Shown piece by piece: positions 1-11,200 of a DNA stretch of 64,000 bases; the stretch's first letter is position 1, and every line of letters begins with the position of its first letter. Where the stretch lies: contig NC_053048.1 of the NCBI RefSeq assembly GCF_003473485.1, positions 8,927,501-8,991,500 on the forward strand. The letters run 5' to 3'. The position numbers were made by a program, and so were the translations under genes. The notes beneath the pieces are model-generated. The model saw nothing but the letters and a program-made list of their open reading frames with translations, was not told where the DNA came from and did not search any database. Source of the DNA: Medicago truncatula. Lineage: Eukaryota; Streptophyta; Magnoliopsida; Fabales; Fabaceae.

Positions 1-890
1 CAGCAGAAAATACTGAGTTTGGTACTCAGAATGTTGATGGAGAAACTCAGGAAGTGGCTGAGCTCTTAGCTTCAAATATGAACATTGAAGAAGAAGCTCA
101 AGATGTGGAGTTCTCAACTGGATTTGATCTCAATATTGAAGATATCAACATTGACTTCAATAGTGAGTTGTTTCAAGATGGACAAGAAACAACTCAGCAA
201 GCTCCAAAAGGTCAGAATGTTGAAATTCCTGCTGTTCAGAATGTTCAGAATGTTGAAACTTCTGTTGGTCAGAATGTTGCAGTGTCTAAAGCCCAGAATG
301 ATGAAGATATTCATGTCATGGCTGATCGAGACAATCAAGAGCTTGATGATCAGCATGCCTCAAATGAACTTCCTCCAGATGGCCAGCTGTCAGTTGATCC
401 CATGCCTTTGGCATCAGGATCTCTGCCCTCTGAGGAGGTACAGCTCATGGCCCAAAATGGTCAGAATGTTAACCCATCATCCTCCACCATGGATTCTGTT
501 GCAGGTGCTACCAACTTCTTGGTCTCTGACCTTCCTACTCCACCTTTCATTCCTTCCTCCACTCCACCACCACAACAAACGAAGACCACCACAAGGAGCA
601 AACTTCCAAACATGGCTGCTTTATTTGACTCTCTCAACACCTTTGTGTCTGCAAACAGAGAGCAAGCTGAAGCCTCTGGTCCTGCTGAACCTGCTAAGCC
701 TTCAAGAGCAGAGAAGATAGCCTCAAGGGCACTTAGAGTCTCCACCAAGACCCACAAAATTGCTTGTGTGCTGGCTGACTGGACTGTCAAAGTCCATGCT
801 CCTGGTTTGGCCATTCCACCTCCAGTATTTGATGACCCCTCCATCTTTGACGCAGAACCCTCTTCTGATTCTGGAGACTCCACTCCATGA
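1..890 (+). CDS. 3' end of Sirevirus internal reading frame (env-like/unknown ORF), partial
   Basis: The frame is open from base 3 at the window edge to a stop at 888-890, so the 5' end lies outside the window. The product is hydrophilic and acidic in its first half, with a repeated QNV word (for example around residues 60-95), then a Pro/Thr/Ser-rich stretch and a Lys/Arg/Ala-rich segment near the C terminus. It has no reverse transcriptase, integrase or RNase H motif. Its place just upstream of several polypurine tracts and a long LTR is where Sireviruses carry an extra, often envelope-like, ORF; I see no signal peptide or membrane segment in the visible part. The element type is well supported by the flanks; the role of this protein is unknown. 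It could also be a pseudogene remnant. Confidence 0.5.
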   Translation, partial: AENTEFGTQNVDGETQEVAELLASNMNIEEEAQDVEFSTGFDLNIEDINIDFNSELFQDGQETTQQAPKGQNVEIPAVQNVQNVETSVGQNVAVSKAQNDEDIHVMADRDNQELDDQHASNELPPDGQLSVDPMPLASGSLPSEEVQLMAQNGQNVNPSSSTMDSVAGATNFLVSDLPTPPFIPSSTPPPQQTKTTTRSKLPNMAALFDSLNTFVSANREQAEASGPAEPAKPSRAEKIASRALRVSTKTHKIACVLADWTVKVHAPGLAIPPPVFDDPSIFDAEPSSDSGDSTP

Positions 891-923
891 ATCTTTTCAG
901 AAATCCTCCCTATCCTTTTTGCA

Positions 924-1354
924 GATGACAAAAGGGGGAGAAGCTTTAGGATTCAAAAGGATTCAAAGTCTTTAAGTTTTTTTTAGTTATAGGCCCTAAG
1001 TAGGTCTAGGTGATCAATTGATATTGGAATTTATAAATTCCATCTTTTGCTTTTCTTGATCACATGCACTTTGATTTTCTTTTTTGTTTTTGAACCATCC
1101 TTTCATGTAATGTACTTCATGTTATATCAAATGAATGAATATTGAATTTGGTTCAGTCTTGCATATTTTTACTTTATGCAAAAGATTATGAAATTGAGGG
1201 GGAGCTTTTTAAAGTTCTTAAAAACTCTGCATAATGGATTATAAAAATGAGGGGGAGCATTAAAATAAATTTTTAAGCTCTGTTATTTTTCATATATATA
1301 ATCAAAATCCTTAATCCTAAATCATAAGTTTATCATCTTCAAAAAGGGGGAGAT
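924..1354 (+). other. Repeated polypurine tracts before the 3' LTR
   Basis: Purine runs built on AGGGGGAG occur at about 931-942, 1197-1205, 1249-1258 and 1341-1353; the last abuts the LTR. Reverse transcriptase uses the polypurine tract to prime plus-strand DNA. Several copies of the tract upstream of the 3' LTR is a described hallmark of the Sirevirus genus of Ty1/copia elements. No coding sequence is visible between 890 and 1354. Confidence 0.7.
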
Positions 1355-1589
1355 TGTTGAGGCAAAATCCCTAATTAATTTTAAAGATAATAAACTTTAA
1401 TGATTAAGGATTAAATGGACTTTGATTAATTCCTTGGTATTTAACTTGTGCTCTTGAGTGTTTTCACTAAGACAGGAACAAGGTCTGAATCATACCAAGA
1501 TGCATAAAATCAAAGGACATTGAATCCATGAACTAATTCTAAAGTTCAGAAAGTTAGTTCAGAATGTTGATCAGAACGTTCTGATGAGA

Positions 1590-1925
1590 GCTCAGAAGCA
1601 ACCCTGTTCAGAAGCAACCTTGCTCAGAAGCAACCCTGTTCAGAAGCAACCTTGTTCAGAAGCAACCTTCCTCAGAAGCAATCCTGTTCAGAAGCAACCT
1701 TGCTCAGAAGCAACCCTGTTCAGAAGCAACCTTGTTCAGAAGCAACCTTACTCAGAAGCAATCCTGTTCAGAAGCAACCTTGCTCAGAAGCAACCCTGTT
1801 CAGAAGCAACCTTGCTCAGAAGCAACCCTGTTCAGAAGCAACCCAGTCCAGAAGGTTGTTCAGAACCCAGTTCAGAAGGTTGTTCAGAAGCAACCAGTTC
1901 AGAAGCAACCTAGTTCAGAAGGTTG
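1590..1925 (+). repeat. 16-bp tandem repeat inside the LTR
   Basis: About 20 copies of a 16-bp unit (CAGAAGCAACCYTGYT) run head to tail, becoming irregular after 1850. The unit length is not a multiple of three and contains no stop in any forward phase, so all three plus-strand frames stay open and encode the same 16-residue cyclic peptide. These open frames are therefore an artefact of the repeat and not genes. Confidence 0.9.
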
Positions 1926-2727
1926 TTCTTATACAAGCCAAGAATCTCAAGAACTGTGATCAAGGTCATGCAAGGCACATGTGACATGAATATATGTCCA
2001 GGAAAGTACATTTGCATGGATCAATCAAGCAATAAAGGCATATACAAGAGTTATGTCAAAGAAGGCATTCAATGTTCATTTAAGACTATGAACATTGATG
2101 TACTAGGAATATTTCACAAAGGAATATCATCCTAGATGTTATCATCACTGCTCTTCATTATTGTTTCACTATTAGGATTTGATTACATCAAATGATAGTC
2201 TTACAAATCATCCTAAGTGAAACAGATGGAACATTCTGATGATCAGAATGTTCAAGCTCAGCTCATGCTTACTTTATGAACAGTATAGTAGGTGAAAAGC
2301 AAAAAGCAAAAGCAAAGCAAATCTATCATCTCCAACAAGAGATAGACACGTCTGAGAGTTGGTACTGATCAAGGACAACACAATCTCTCAAAGCATGGGC
2401 ATGAAGATGCAGAATCCCACTAAATCCTCCTGCACCGGTTCCAAGACAAAATCTGGGAAAGGAACATTCTGATGTATGAAGAAAAGTCCATACATTGGTT
2501 ATTGTCCAGAAATTCATATGAAAAGCATATGCATAGCCCAGAACTTCATGTGTTCATTCATACATGATGAACCCAGATGAAGAACATGATGAACCCAGAT
2601 GAAGATCATCATGAACACAACAACATTCTGATGTTCATCAGAGATCAGAATGTTTGCCCAGAATTTCAAGTTAAAGCTTGTGGGACCCAGGACACATGGC
2701 ATAACACCATTGGACACCCTACAACGG

Positions 2728-2755
2728 CTATATAAGCCCAAAGACTCTATAAATA
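2728..2755 (+). promoter_or_regulatory. TATA boxes of the LTR promoter
   Basis: CTATATAAG at 2728-2735 and CTATAAATAG at 2747-2755 lie about 1.37 kb into the LTR. One or both would set the RNA start of the element, placing the U3/R border near 2770-2785. The spacing is typical of plant TATA promoters; which box is used cannot be seen. Confidence 0.6.
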
Positions 2756-3463
2756 GAGGGCTTGGCCTTAGCAAAACTTGCACCATTGCAAAGCATACAA
2801 GAAAACAACTCTGATTTTGTTTGAAGCTTTTGCAAACTGAAATTGATCAATCTCTAAGTCTTTCATCAACTTAGTGCAAATCAATACTCTTGTTATCTGT
2901 AGGATAACCTCTTCTTCTTCTTTCATTGTTTGTTTTACAAACACCCAACTTCCATACAAATTGTAACAAAGTCTCATCTAGCTTTTAGAGGTCCTAAAGT
3001 GTTAGGTTGAGCAAAGGTTGTAAAAGTCTAAGTGGTTAACTTAGCAAGAAGGTGCAAGCCTGCTGAGGCTTAGAGAATACAGGAGTGTAATTGTTCAGGT
3101 GAACAAGATTGTAAGGTGCAGGACTTGAGAGGTTATCTCAAGCATCTTAGTGGAAACTCTCACAGGATTGTGGGGAGTGGACTAGCCCACATTGGGTGAA
3201 CCACTATAACTCTTTGTGTGTTCTTTCTTTCTTCTCTATACTCTTTTATTTACAGTATACACAACACACACTTACACTTATACTTTATTAAGCAATTTTG
3301 TTTATGAACTTCAGAACATTCTGAAGTCAGAAAGTTAACATAATTCCAAGTAAACAACTTGAGAATCACTTTTAAGTTTCAGGATAATTTTTAAAGGGTC
3401 ACAATTCAAACCCCCCCTTCCTTGTGACTATTTTATCTACTTCAATTCGTTATAGAAATATTT

Positions 3464-3466
<3 letters not shown>

Positions 3467-3520
<54 letters not shown>
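3467..3520. repeat. (TA)n microsatellite
   Basis: An uninterrupted TA dinucleotide run abuts the first of the twin long-TIR elements. The same TA sequence follows the second element at 5159-5172, so the pair sits inside a TA-repeat target. Confidence 0.9.
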
Positions 3521-3522
<2 letters not shown>

Positions 3523-4336
3523 GATAGGATCAAATGACACCAAGGTGTCAAATTAAATTTGACACCAAATCCTAGCCATTAATACGGGCTTAATCTAACG
3601 GCTCTCATCAATTCATTAAGTGCTCACATGCTTGATCAAGTGACCCATCTTTTATTTTTAGAAATAATTTATTCTTTATTCTTTTGGTTAATTCCTTTTC
3701 AAAACTTCTCTGTTTTTTTTTTTCCACAGGATTCTACATCTTTTATTCTTAGGTATGAATTACTCACAACATTTGCATAAAGAACTTAAATTAGAGAATT
3801 AGTCATTATTCATTTTGTTCATGTTTTTAGCATCCCTGGCCCTTCTTTAAAAAAAAAAAACTTTTAAGGCTCTTCGAAAAAATAGTTAATAGAAATAAAC
3901 TCAATAAAGAAATAAGGTTGTTATAGGATGAGCAAAACGATAATTAAGTTTTGGACAGAAGCCACAAAATTAAGTTTTCGACTAGTATAGGAAAAGATAA
4001 GATGGAAGGTGTAATGGTGAATAGCTTGGGAAGTGAAGCATAAAACAGTGGTATAGCAAAAAAAAATGGCAATTAGGTTTTGGAGTAATGAAATAGGTTT
4101 TGGAATAAACGATGTAGAATTCTTCATAAAAAAATATATAGAATATTAGAATTTTTGGAAAGCAATTAACCAAAAGAAGAAAGAATAAATTATTTCTAAA
4201 AATAAAAGATGGGTCACTTGATCAAGCATGTGAGCACTTAATGAATTGATGGGAGCCGTTAGATTAAAACTGTATTATTGGCTAGGATTTGGTGTCAAAT
4301 TTAATTTGACACCTTGGTGTCATTTGATCCTATCCC
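3521..4336. mobile_element. Long-TIR non-autonomous DNA element, copy 1
   Basis: An 816-bp element begins GGGATAGGATCAAATGACAC and ends with its reverse complement. Inverted similarity runs roughly 180-200 bp inward from each end with few mismatches. The tips contain an inner palindrome built on GGTGTCAAAT/ATTTGACACC. There is no transposase frame; the short minus-strand open frames are chance. Long TIRs suggest a Mutator-like or foldback family, but the TA-repeat context hides the target duplication, so the superfamily is unsure. Confidence 0.75.
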
Positions 4337-4341
4337 TATAT

Positions 4342-5158
4342 GGGATAGGATCAAATGACACCAAGGTGTCAAATTAAATTTGACACCAAATCCTAGCCAT
4401 TAATACGGGCTTAATCTAACGGCTCTCATCAATTCATTAAGTGCTCACATGCTTGATCAAGTGACCCATCTTTTATTTTTAGAAATAATTTATTCTTTAT
4501 TCTTTTGGTTAATTCCTTTTCAAAACTTCTCTGTTTTTTTTTTTCCACAGGATTCTACATCTTTTATTCTTAGGTATGAATTACTCACAACATTTGCATA
4601 AAGAACTTAAATTAGAGAATTAGTCATTATTCATTTTGTTCATGTTTTTAGCATCCCTGGCCCTTCTTTAAAAAAAAAAAAACTTTTAAGGCTCTTCGAA
4701 AAAATAGTTAATAGAAATAAACTCAATAAAGAAATAAGGTTGTTATAGGATGAGCAAAACGATAATTAAGTTTTGGACAGAAGCCACAAAATTAAGTTTT
4801 CGACTAGTATAGGAAAAGATAAGATGGAAGGTGTAATGGTGAATAGCTTGGGAAGTGAAGCATAAAACAGTGGTATAGCAAAAAAAAATGGCAATTAGGT
4901 TTTGGAGTAATGAAATAGGTTTTGGAATAAACGATGTAGAATTCTTCATAAAAAAATATATAGAATATTAGAATTTTTGGAAAGCAATTAACCAAAAGAA
5001 GAAAGAATAAATTATTTCTAAAAATAAAAGATGGGTCACTTGATCAAGCATGTGAGCACTTAATGAATTGATGGGAGCCGTTAGATTAAAACTGTATTAT
5101 TGGCTAGGATTTGGTGTCAAATTTAATTTGACACCTTGGTGTCATTTGATCCTATCCC
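4342..5158. mobile_element. Long-TIR non-autonomous DNA element, copy 2 (tandem twin)
   Basis: This 817-bp copy is in the same orientation as copy 1 and separated from it by only TATAT (4337-4341). By eye the two differ only by one A in the poly-A run near 3849/4670. Such closeness implies a very recent duplication, either a second insertion into the abutting target or a local tandem duplication (or an assembly artefact). Confidence 0.75.
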
Positions 5159-5159
5159 T

Positions 5160-6180
5160 ATATATATATATATTAGAATAGAATACTGAGACTTGGAGGG
5201 CAGATTTGGAAATAAGAGAAAATAAGTAGGTTAAGGATTTATATAAAAGGGGAGAGTTAGAATTAGAAAATAAGGATTACGTGAAACCTATTTTTGGAGA
5301 AAAAGGGAGAAAACCAAGAGAAGAGAGAAGTCAGAGAAGAGAAGAATCTTGTGAGAATAAGAACAATCTTGTAAAGTTCGATCGATTAACCTAAGGTAAG
5401 GGTGGGACTAACTTTCTCTAATAATGGGTTGTATAATTCTAAAAAAGGGTTTAACCTTGTAGTTGTTTATAGGTTTTGATGCTGTAGAATTAGGGTTTGA
5501 AACTAAAACTAATTGTAGAAAAGAGTAGATAATCCGAAGAATTAGGTTGATAATTGGTGATTTTCTAAAATAATATTTTAGGTCAAGTTTTATATGGTTT
5601 TCATACTCTTTTGATGTATATAAATGTGTAGACAAACTTTGGGATCAAATTTGAGCATAGGGAAATTAAAATTGAGATTTTGGGGTGAAAAATGGGTTTT
5701 CCCTCGCTGACAGTATGCTCTGTTTCATGTTCTTGCGTCTTTTTCACCCGTTTCTGTTTTGAATTGGCCTTTGGTGTAAACATGAAAGTTGTAGATAATT
5801 GTGTTAGATTTCGAGTTGCTTTGGTTTGACTTGAAAAAGAATTTTGGGTTTTGAATTATGATGAAAATACTCCAAGGAGGTCTTAGTGAAATTTTGTGAA
5901 AATTCCGCATAACTATTTCTAGGTCAACCCAAAACTTATGGATTGTCTTAAAACTTCAAATCTTGTGTACTATGAGTTCAATTAAGGTGTTTAAGAGTAT
6001 TTAACATATGTTATGATGTTATATGTTGTTCATGATTGATGAATTATTATATGAATGTATATGTTGATGTATATGATGTTATATGAAGTGGAATTCTTAT
6101 ATGAATGTACCTCTTGATAACTATGATGTTATTAAGATGATTAATGTTGTTAGTAATGTGGTCTTCCAAACCACAAGATC
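5160..6180 (+). mobile_element. Degraded LTR-like repeat related to 54332-57380
   Basis: The stretch at about 5680-6005 aligns by eye with 55400-55855: shared words include CTTTTTCACNCGTTTCT, TATGATGAAAATACTCCA and GGTGTTTAAGAGTATTTAAC. Upstream both copies have a purine-rich leader followed by AGGTAAGGG (5394-5402 here). A TATA-like TTTATATAAAAG lies at 5239-5250. No gag or pol remains. I read it as part of an LTR-retrotransposon LTR (probably Ty3/gypsy) with no recognisable second end; it fades into unique-looking sequence by about 6180. Confidence 0.5.
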
Positions 6181-6418
6181 ACATTAAAGGTAGAAGTTCC
6201 TGTTATGCTACTGAGGAACTTGGACATAACTGCTGGCTTACAACGTAACACGCTTAATAATAACAAGAATGGGGAGATATGTTTTAGAAGGAAGAGTGAT
6301 TTCAGAATGTATAACCTTCTACATACAATATAAGAATCATTTAGCTTATTTTGTAATTCACTTTATCTAGAGTGGGATTTCATGTTCGTTTGTGCATTAA
6401 ATTTAGTGGGACCGTAAA

Positions 6419-6728
6419 TCAAAAAAAGAATTGGTATAGTTTCACAAAATAATTATAGCATTCATGAAGAAATCCGTGCTCATCTCCTCTTACATTCTTA
6501 TTCTTATATATAGTAAGAGCTTCTTCCATTATATGAGCTTGAGCAAGCAAGTCTGCTCTCATTCCTGCAGATGGATGAGTAGAGAGATAATCATCAGTAA
6601 GCCTAAAAACCCTTAAAAAACTTTCGGTCAAGTATCTGATCTTCTTGTAAACTTTAGGTGCAACCCGGGGATCATAGCCAGCTGACGCAAGTAATAGAAG
6701 TCCAATGTAATCTGCTTCCATTTCCATC
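6419..6728 (-). pseudogene. OMA1: Lone last exon of an OMA1-like mitochondrial M48 metallopeptidase
   Basis: The translated exon begins RMEMEADYIGLLLLASAGYD and continues through DYLSTHPS and LLAQA..MEEALTIY, the conserved C-terminal part of plant OMA1-type inner-membrane proteases. The Glu of EADYIG is the third zinc ligand of the M48 fold; the HExxH exon is not in the window. A good acceptor (TTTTACAG) precedes it at 6729-6736. Two things suggest decay: extra residues before DYLSTHPS, and read-through of about 15 residues beyond GFL, where related proteins end (from memory). With no other exon found up to 8200, this is a gene fragment. Confidence 0.7.
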
Positions 6729-6736
6729 CTGTAAAA

Positions 6737-7076
6737 TTGTGAATGAATTTGTTTATGTCACTATAATATGTAACCGTGAAAAATATACATATAGATATTA
6801 CCATCATTGACTTTTCTATAATCATATTGCATCACAAGGCTTAAAATTACACAATTTTCCAATTCAATATAATAGTATTGTTTTAATTTCGCTTTTATTC
6901 ACAATGTCATGATCGTATAATACTAGTCTCCCATATTCCAATATACCACAATATTTGAAGTCCATGCTCCAAAGAAGCCATATCAGAACATGGTTGGTTA
7001 GATAGTCAAAAGAGAATGTGAAAAACTGATATTCTTGCAGCATCCACAAAGAAGCTATGGTCACAGATCATGAAGC
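6737..7076. other. Non-coding stretch upstream of the OMA1-like exon
   Basis: This AT-rich segment would be intron if the OMA1 copy were whole. An open frame at 6864-7064 (minus) matches no OMA1 exon I know and lacks convincing splice signals. No other feature is seen. Confidence 0.5.
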
Positions 7077-7079
7077 TAA

Positions 7080-7507
7080 GAGCATCCACAATGGTAGTTC
7101 TCTAATAAGGACTTCTTAAATGGACCCCACGTGACACATCACTTATTTATAATTTTTAATAAAAGTACCTATTAAGGATTCAATGACTCCAATGGCAATA
7201 CACTAATAAGGACTCGAATAAAAAATACTTAAATATGTCCCACTGTCTTTACATCATTAAACAAAAATAATTTTCCACTCCTTTTTACAAGTGGGACCAA
7301 GTAATACACATTTTATTACTCCTTTATGCAGTGAGATCAAGGAGTACACATTTTATTAAATTTTTAAATGTAGGACCCGTTAGTTACCTAGAAGAGAGAG
7401 GGTCCTTATATAGTTGCCCGTTCCCACTCATTTTTTCTTCCTCCAATGGAGAGTCCTTAACGGGGAGTAGTCCTTGTTAAAGTAAGGACCCCCCATTGGA
7501 GATGCTC
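7080..7507. mobile_element. PIF/Harbinger-like (Tourist) MITE
   Basis: The 428-bp element has imperfect TIRs of the GAGCATCYMCAATGG type and is flanked by the 3-bp duplication TAA (7077-7079 and 7508-7510). The 3-bp TWA-type duplication and short TIR fit PIF/Harbinger MITEs. No coding capacity. Confidence 0.7.
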
Positions 7508-7510
7508 TAA

Positions 7511-8228
7511 AAGGAAGCACAAGCAGTTGAATAAAACTACAAAGAATATTAATAAACATTTTAAAAAATATTAAGAAGATTAAAAAGGAAACCCTGGGAC
7601 CATTATATAACATTTCACTTAATTAGTGAGACTTGTGATAGTCATAAAAAGTACAAATTAAATATTGACTCAAATACCATTGAAACTAGTAGACACTAAC
7701 ATACAAAATGTTTTGAGCAGTTGCTAGAGTATAATATAATAGAGAATCCTCTTGGTGCTTAGTTTTCAAGGTGTTCACTTTTGCTAGGGTATAATAGAGA
7801 ATTCTGCTGTCAGGAGTCGGGTTTCAGTGCTGAGTTTATCATATGTTCCTGGAAGAATTGTTTCAGGCTGATATGGTCTTCTTAGTTGAGGAGCTGGTAT
7901 TGTCTATGTTCACTCCTGTTCTAACTTATCTAGCAACATGAGCTATGTATGAAACATTGAACAAATCACTTTACCAAGCTTTTATCCATTTTCGAATGTA
8001 AAAAAAAAAAACTATGTTGCTTTTAAAAAGCTTTTATCGTAAGAAAATATAAAAGAATAGACAGCAAACAAATTTGTTGTAAAAACAATATAATTAACAA
8101 ATTGTAAGGAAAATCCGCCAACATAAAACAAATCTTAAAATAAATCCAACAACCAAAATAATCTCATAATGATAAAGAAGTCTAGAAAATAAAACACAAA
8201 CGAGTTAAGTGGGTCGACCCGCCCCATC
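7511..8228. other. Intergenic, 3' flank of PPR gene 1
   Basis: The stretch is AT-rich with no supported gene. The part nearest 8228 is probably the 3' UTR and polyadenylation region of the minus-strand PPR gene, with several AT-rich stretches but no single decisive signal. Confidence 0.4.
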
Positions 8229-11200
8229 TCATGCCTTCCTCGTTTTCATCGAGTTAAGCGGGGCGAACCAGAAATAGGAATCAAGTTCAAACTCGAGTAC
8301 TAGTACGTCGTTCTTTTTGACGTAGCTGTGCCGGTAGCTGTGCTTCAGATCGGAACAAAGACCAGAGTAAGAACTTGGAATTTTATTAACGAGTAAACTG
8401 TCAGCAGATTTGTGTTCTCCCGAGGCCAAAAGTGCGTGATACATTCTACAGCCATAAAGTAACATCATAAGGAGAAGGAAAATATTATGAGAAAGGGAAA
8501 ATATAATATAAAGGTTAGAAGCCCACCTCCAGTAGCAATCTTCTCCATAAGGATATCCAGCCAATGCATATTCTTTCCAAACCAAATTAGCTTTATTCAA
8601 ATCTCTTGATTTGGCACAAACAGATAGGAGATAATTAAGACATTGCCTTGAAGGAACAAGGCCAACAACCTCTTTTTTTATTAGATCCAGCAAGTCCAAT
8701 CCAAATTGCAAATGTGTGGACCCATGTTTAAAAATTAGATAAAAGGCCTATACATACATGAGACCAATATGTCATGCTTCAGAGGCAGAAATATTAAACC
8801 AAAATTTAATTCTTATAATCGTGAATCCTTATTCAAGTCATAAGGAAACAAAAACTTACTTCAGCACAAAGACGACGCATCCTAGTCCTACTTCCTTCAA
8901 AATGAATCCCTCTCTTAAATGCATCATCACTTTCGAAATGATCCTTGAGTTGTTTAAACATTTCAATGGTAGAACTGCGAAATATACAATGAACATAAAC
9001 AAATGGCATATTAAAATCATACTTTAATATTGGGAAAAAATAAGGGTTAATATGTCTTTACCCCCCCCCCCCCCCTTTGTAATTTGGGCGAGTTCCACCC
9101 TGTAATATGAGAATCTTCAGATTTTAAAATTTATAATTCAGAATTTTTATAAAAATTTTCTCATCTTCAAAAAATTTATAAAATTTTGAATTATAAAAAT
9201 TATAATTCAGATTTTAAAAAAATTTCTACCAAAAATAAAAATTATAAAGAATCTTCAAATTACAGGGTTGGAATCTGAACTTTTTTTTCTAGGGAGTAAA
9301 CCGGAACGCGCCCAAATTACATAGGGTAAAGGCATATTAACCCAAAAAATAATATCATACCTTAAATTTTTGTATTGAACCGAGTACTGCATAACCATTT
9401 CACAACCTTTAACCCAATCTTCGCCACTCAACCCTGTGCGTAGGAGAAGACCCCTCTCCAACTCGCCGTGTGAACATAACACATCCTAAGAGTTTACAAT
9501 GATTGATGAGTTTTAAGGTTTAAAGTGGAAGCTATACAAATTAATAATAATCTAAAACCTTACCATGAGACATAAAACAGCTCTAGGGTTCAAAGTTTGT
9601 CCAGCTTTCTTGATTTCCTCCAACAAAACAAGTGCCTCGGACAATTTCCCGTGTGATGCAAGAGACGAGACCAGCATTCTTTTAATTTCAATTAACCACT
9701 TCACTGGTATGCGTTGATCTTGAACAACCTGTAATGTTAAGGACAAAATGCTATGTCCTTTACAAGGTCACTACAAAAGAGAAACTGTAGAATGACAGCA
9801 TATATATTTACACATACCTGTTTTGCTTTCTCAAATTCATCGTAAGCTGCATATGCATGAAGAAGGGCTACAAAAACTTCTTTTGCGAAGTTGATTCCAG
9901 ATTGTTCCATCTCTTCATAATACTACAAGGAAATATTCTAATTAGCAACTTGATAATATATTGAAAGAAAGCTTTTTACTACAATGATATCTTTTAAAAG
10001 CATACCATTAAAAAAAAAGGTAAAACTTACATCTTTCATCACTACACTAAAGTGTGCCGAAAGCCAGTAAATCTTTTTATTTATCTTGAAATGGTGAAGG
10101 CGATGGCGACTTAAGATGGAAGAGATTTGATCAACCTTGATTGTCAATATAGCAATAGGAATAGAAAATGAACAACCAGATATTAGTAAAACAAGACAAA
10201 TAAGAAAGAATCCTTCACTTAAATGTTAACCCATAGTTGCTTCATTATTTATGTCATTTCCCGAAATTACTGAAATGGGAAAAAGGAATCATACATTTCA
10301 TTATGTAAGTGTAAAAGTTTTAGGCGAGCCTTGGAGCAACGGTGAAGTAGCTGTCACGTGACTGAAAGGTCACAAGTTCAAGTCTTAAAAACAGTCTCTT
10401 GTTTAAAAAAAAAAAAAAAAAAAACACCGTAAAGCTGTATACAATACACCAAATGACGTGACCCCTTCTTGGTCCCTACATATATGCTGGAGCATTTGTG
10501 CACCGGGCGCCTTTTCTGTTTTTTGTAATTTTAAAAGTGATTTGGGGAAGAATAACTTGAACCGTTTACATGTCATAATTAAATCTTAGAGTTTATCTTT
10601 TGGAGTTTTCTTTTGTATGTCGTATTGTGCCGTAGTTCAATAGTTTAAAGACAATCTTGCATGACATATTGTGCGAAGAAATACAACAACAATCGAGCCT
10701 TATCTCACTAAGTGGGGTTAGTTACATTGATCAAATTATGCCATAGTTTTCTATCATAAACCATATATGGATCCAACTCGTTAACCTCTAAATCTTTCCT
10801 AACAGTTATTATAATTTTTCGTGGTCTTTCTCTACCTCTTTTTCGTGGTCTTTCTCTACGTAAGATATATAGTACCTGAAAATCTTGATTAGTTTCTGAG
10901 CAAGTCTCTAATACAGATTGCATTACATGACTGGAGGGCATAAAGTATGCTTCACACATTTTATCAATAATATTAATAGCTACATCCACCTGCATAAGTT
11001 AAAAAGAAAAATGAAATGCAGTTTTGAAAAATGACAGTACCATAAAACAGAAAGAAGAGAAAATTTGATCTAAAGGGAGCAAACGTCTTGTTATCGTTTT
11101 CCTTCTCATCATGGATGACTTTATGACAATTACTTAATTGATAACCATAATATGAGAATGAATAAAGGAGAAAATTATACCTTGTTCTTACCACAGCAAT

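Larger units (their letters stand above)
1355..3444 (+). mobile_element. 3' LTR of a Sirevirus-type Ty1/copia retrotransposon
   Basis: The LTR starts with TGTTGA directly after the polypurine tract and is judged to end at the CA of CTACTTCA, just after a C-rich stretch at 3410-3420; about 2.1 kb, in the range of long Sirevirus LTRs. Two TATA-like boxes lie at 2728-2735 and 2747-2755 and are the likely promoter. A 16-bp tandem repeat occupies about 1590-1925, and five GAAnnTTC words occur across it. The 5' LTR and primer binding site are outside the window, so LTR age and target duplication cannot be read. The 3' boundary is the least certain part. Confidence 0.75.

Noticed and set aside
1584-1984. 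Three overlapping plus-strand open frames of 75-110 codons
   Set aside because: They are phase-shifted readings of the 16-bp tandem repeat in the LTR and not genes.
3921-4995. Paired identical minus-strand frames of 63-68 codons
   Set aside because: They lie inside the twin non-autonomous elements and repeat only because the elements do; composition is AT-driven.
10690-10870. An extra PPR 1 exon
   Set aside because: The coding there is the tail of an RTE LINE (VRKDLEVNELDPYMVYDRKL), and adding it would break the exon phases, which already fit without it.
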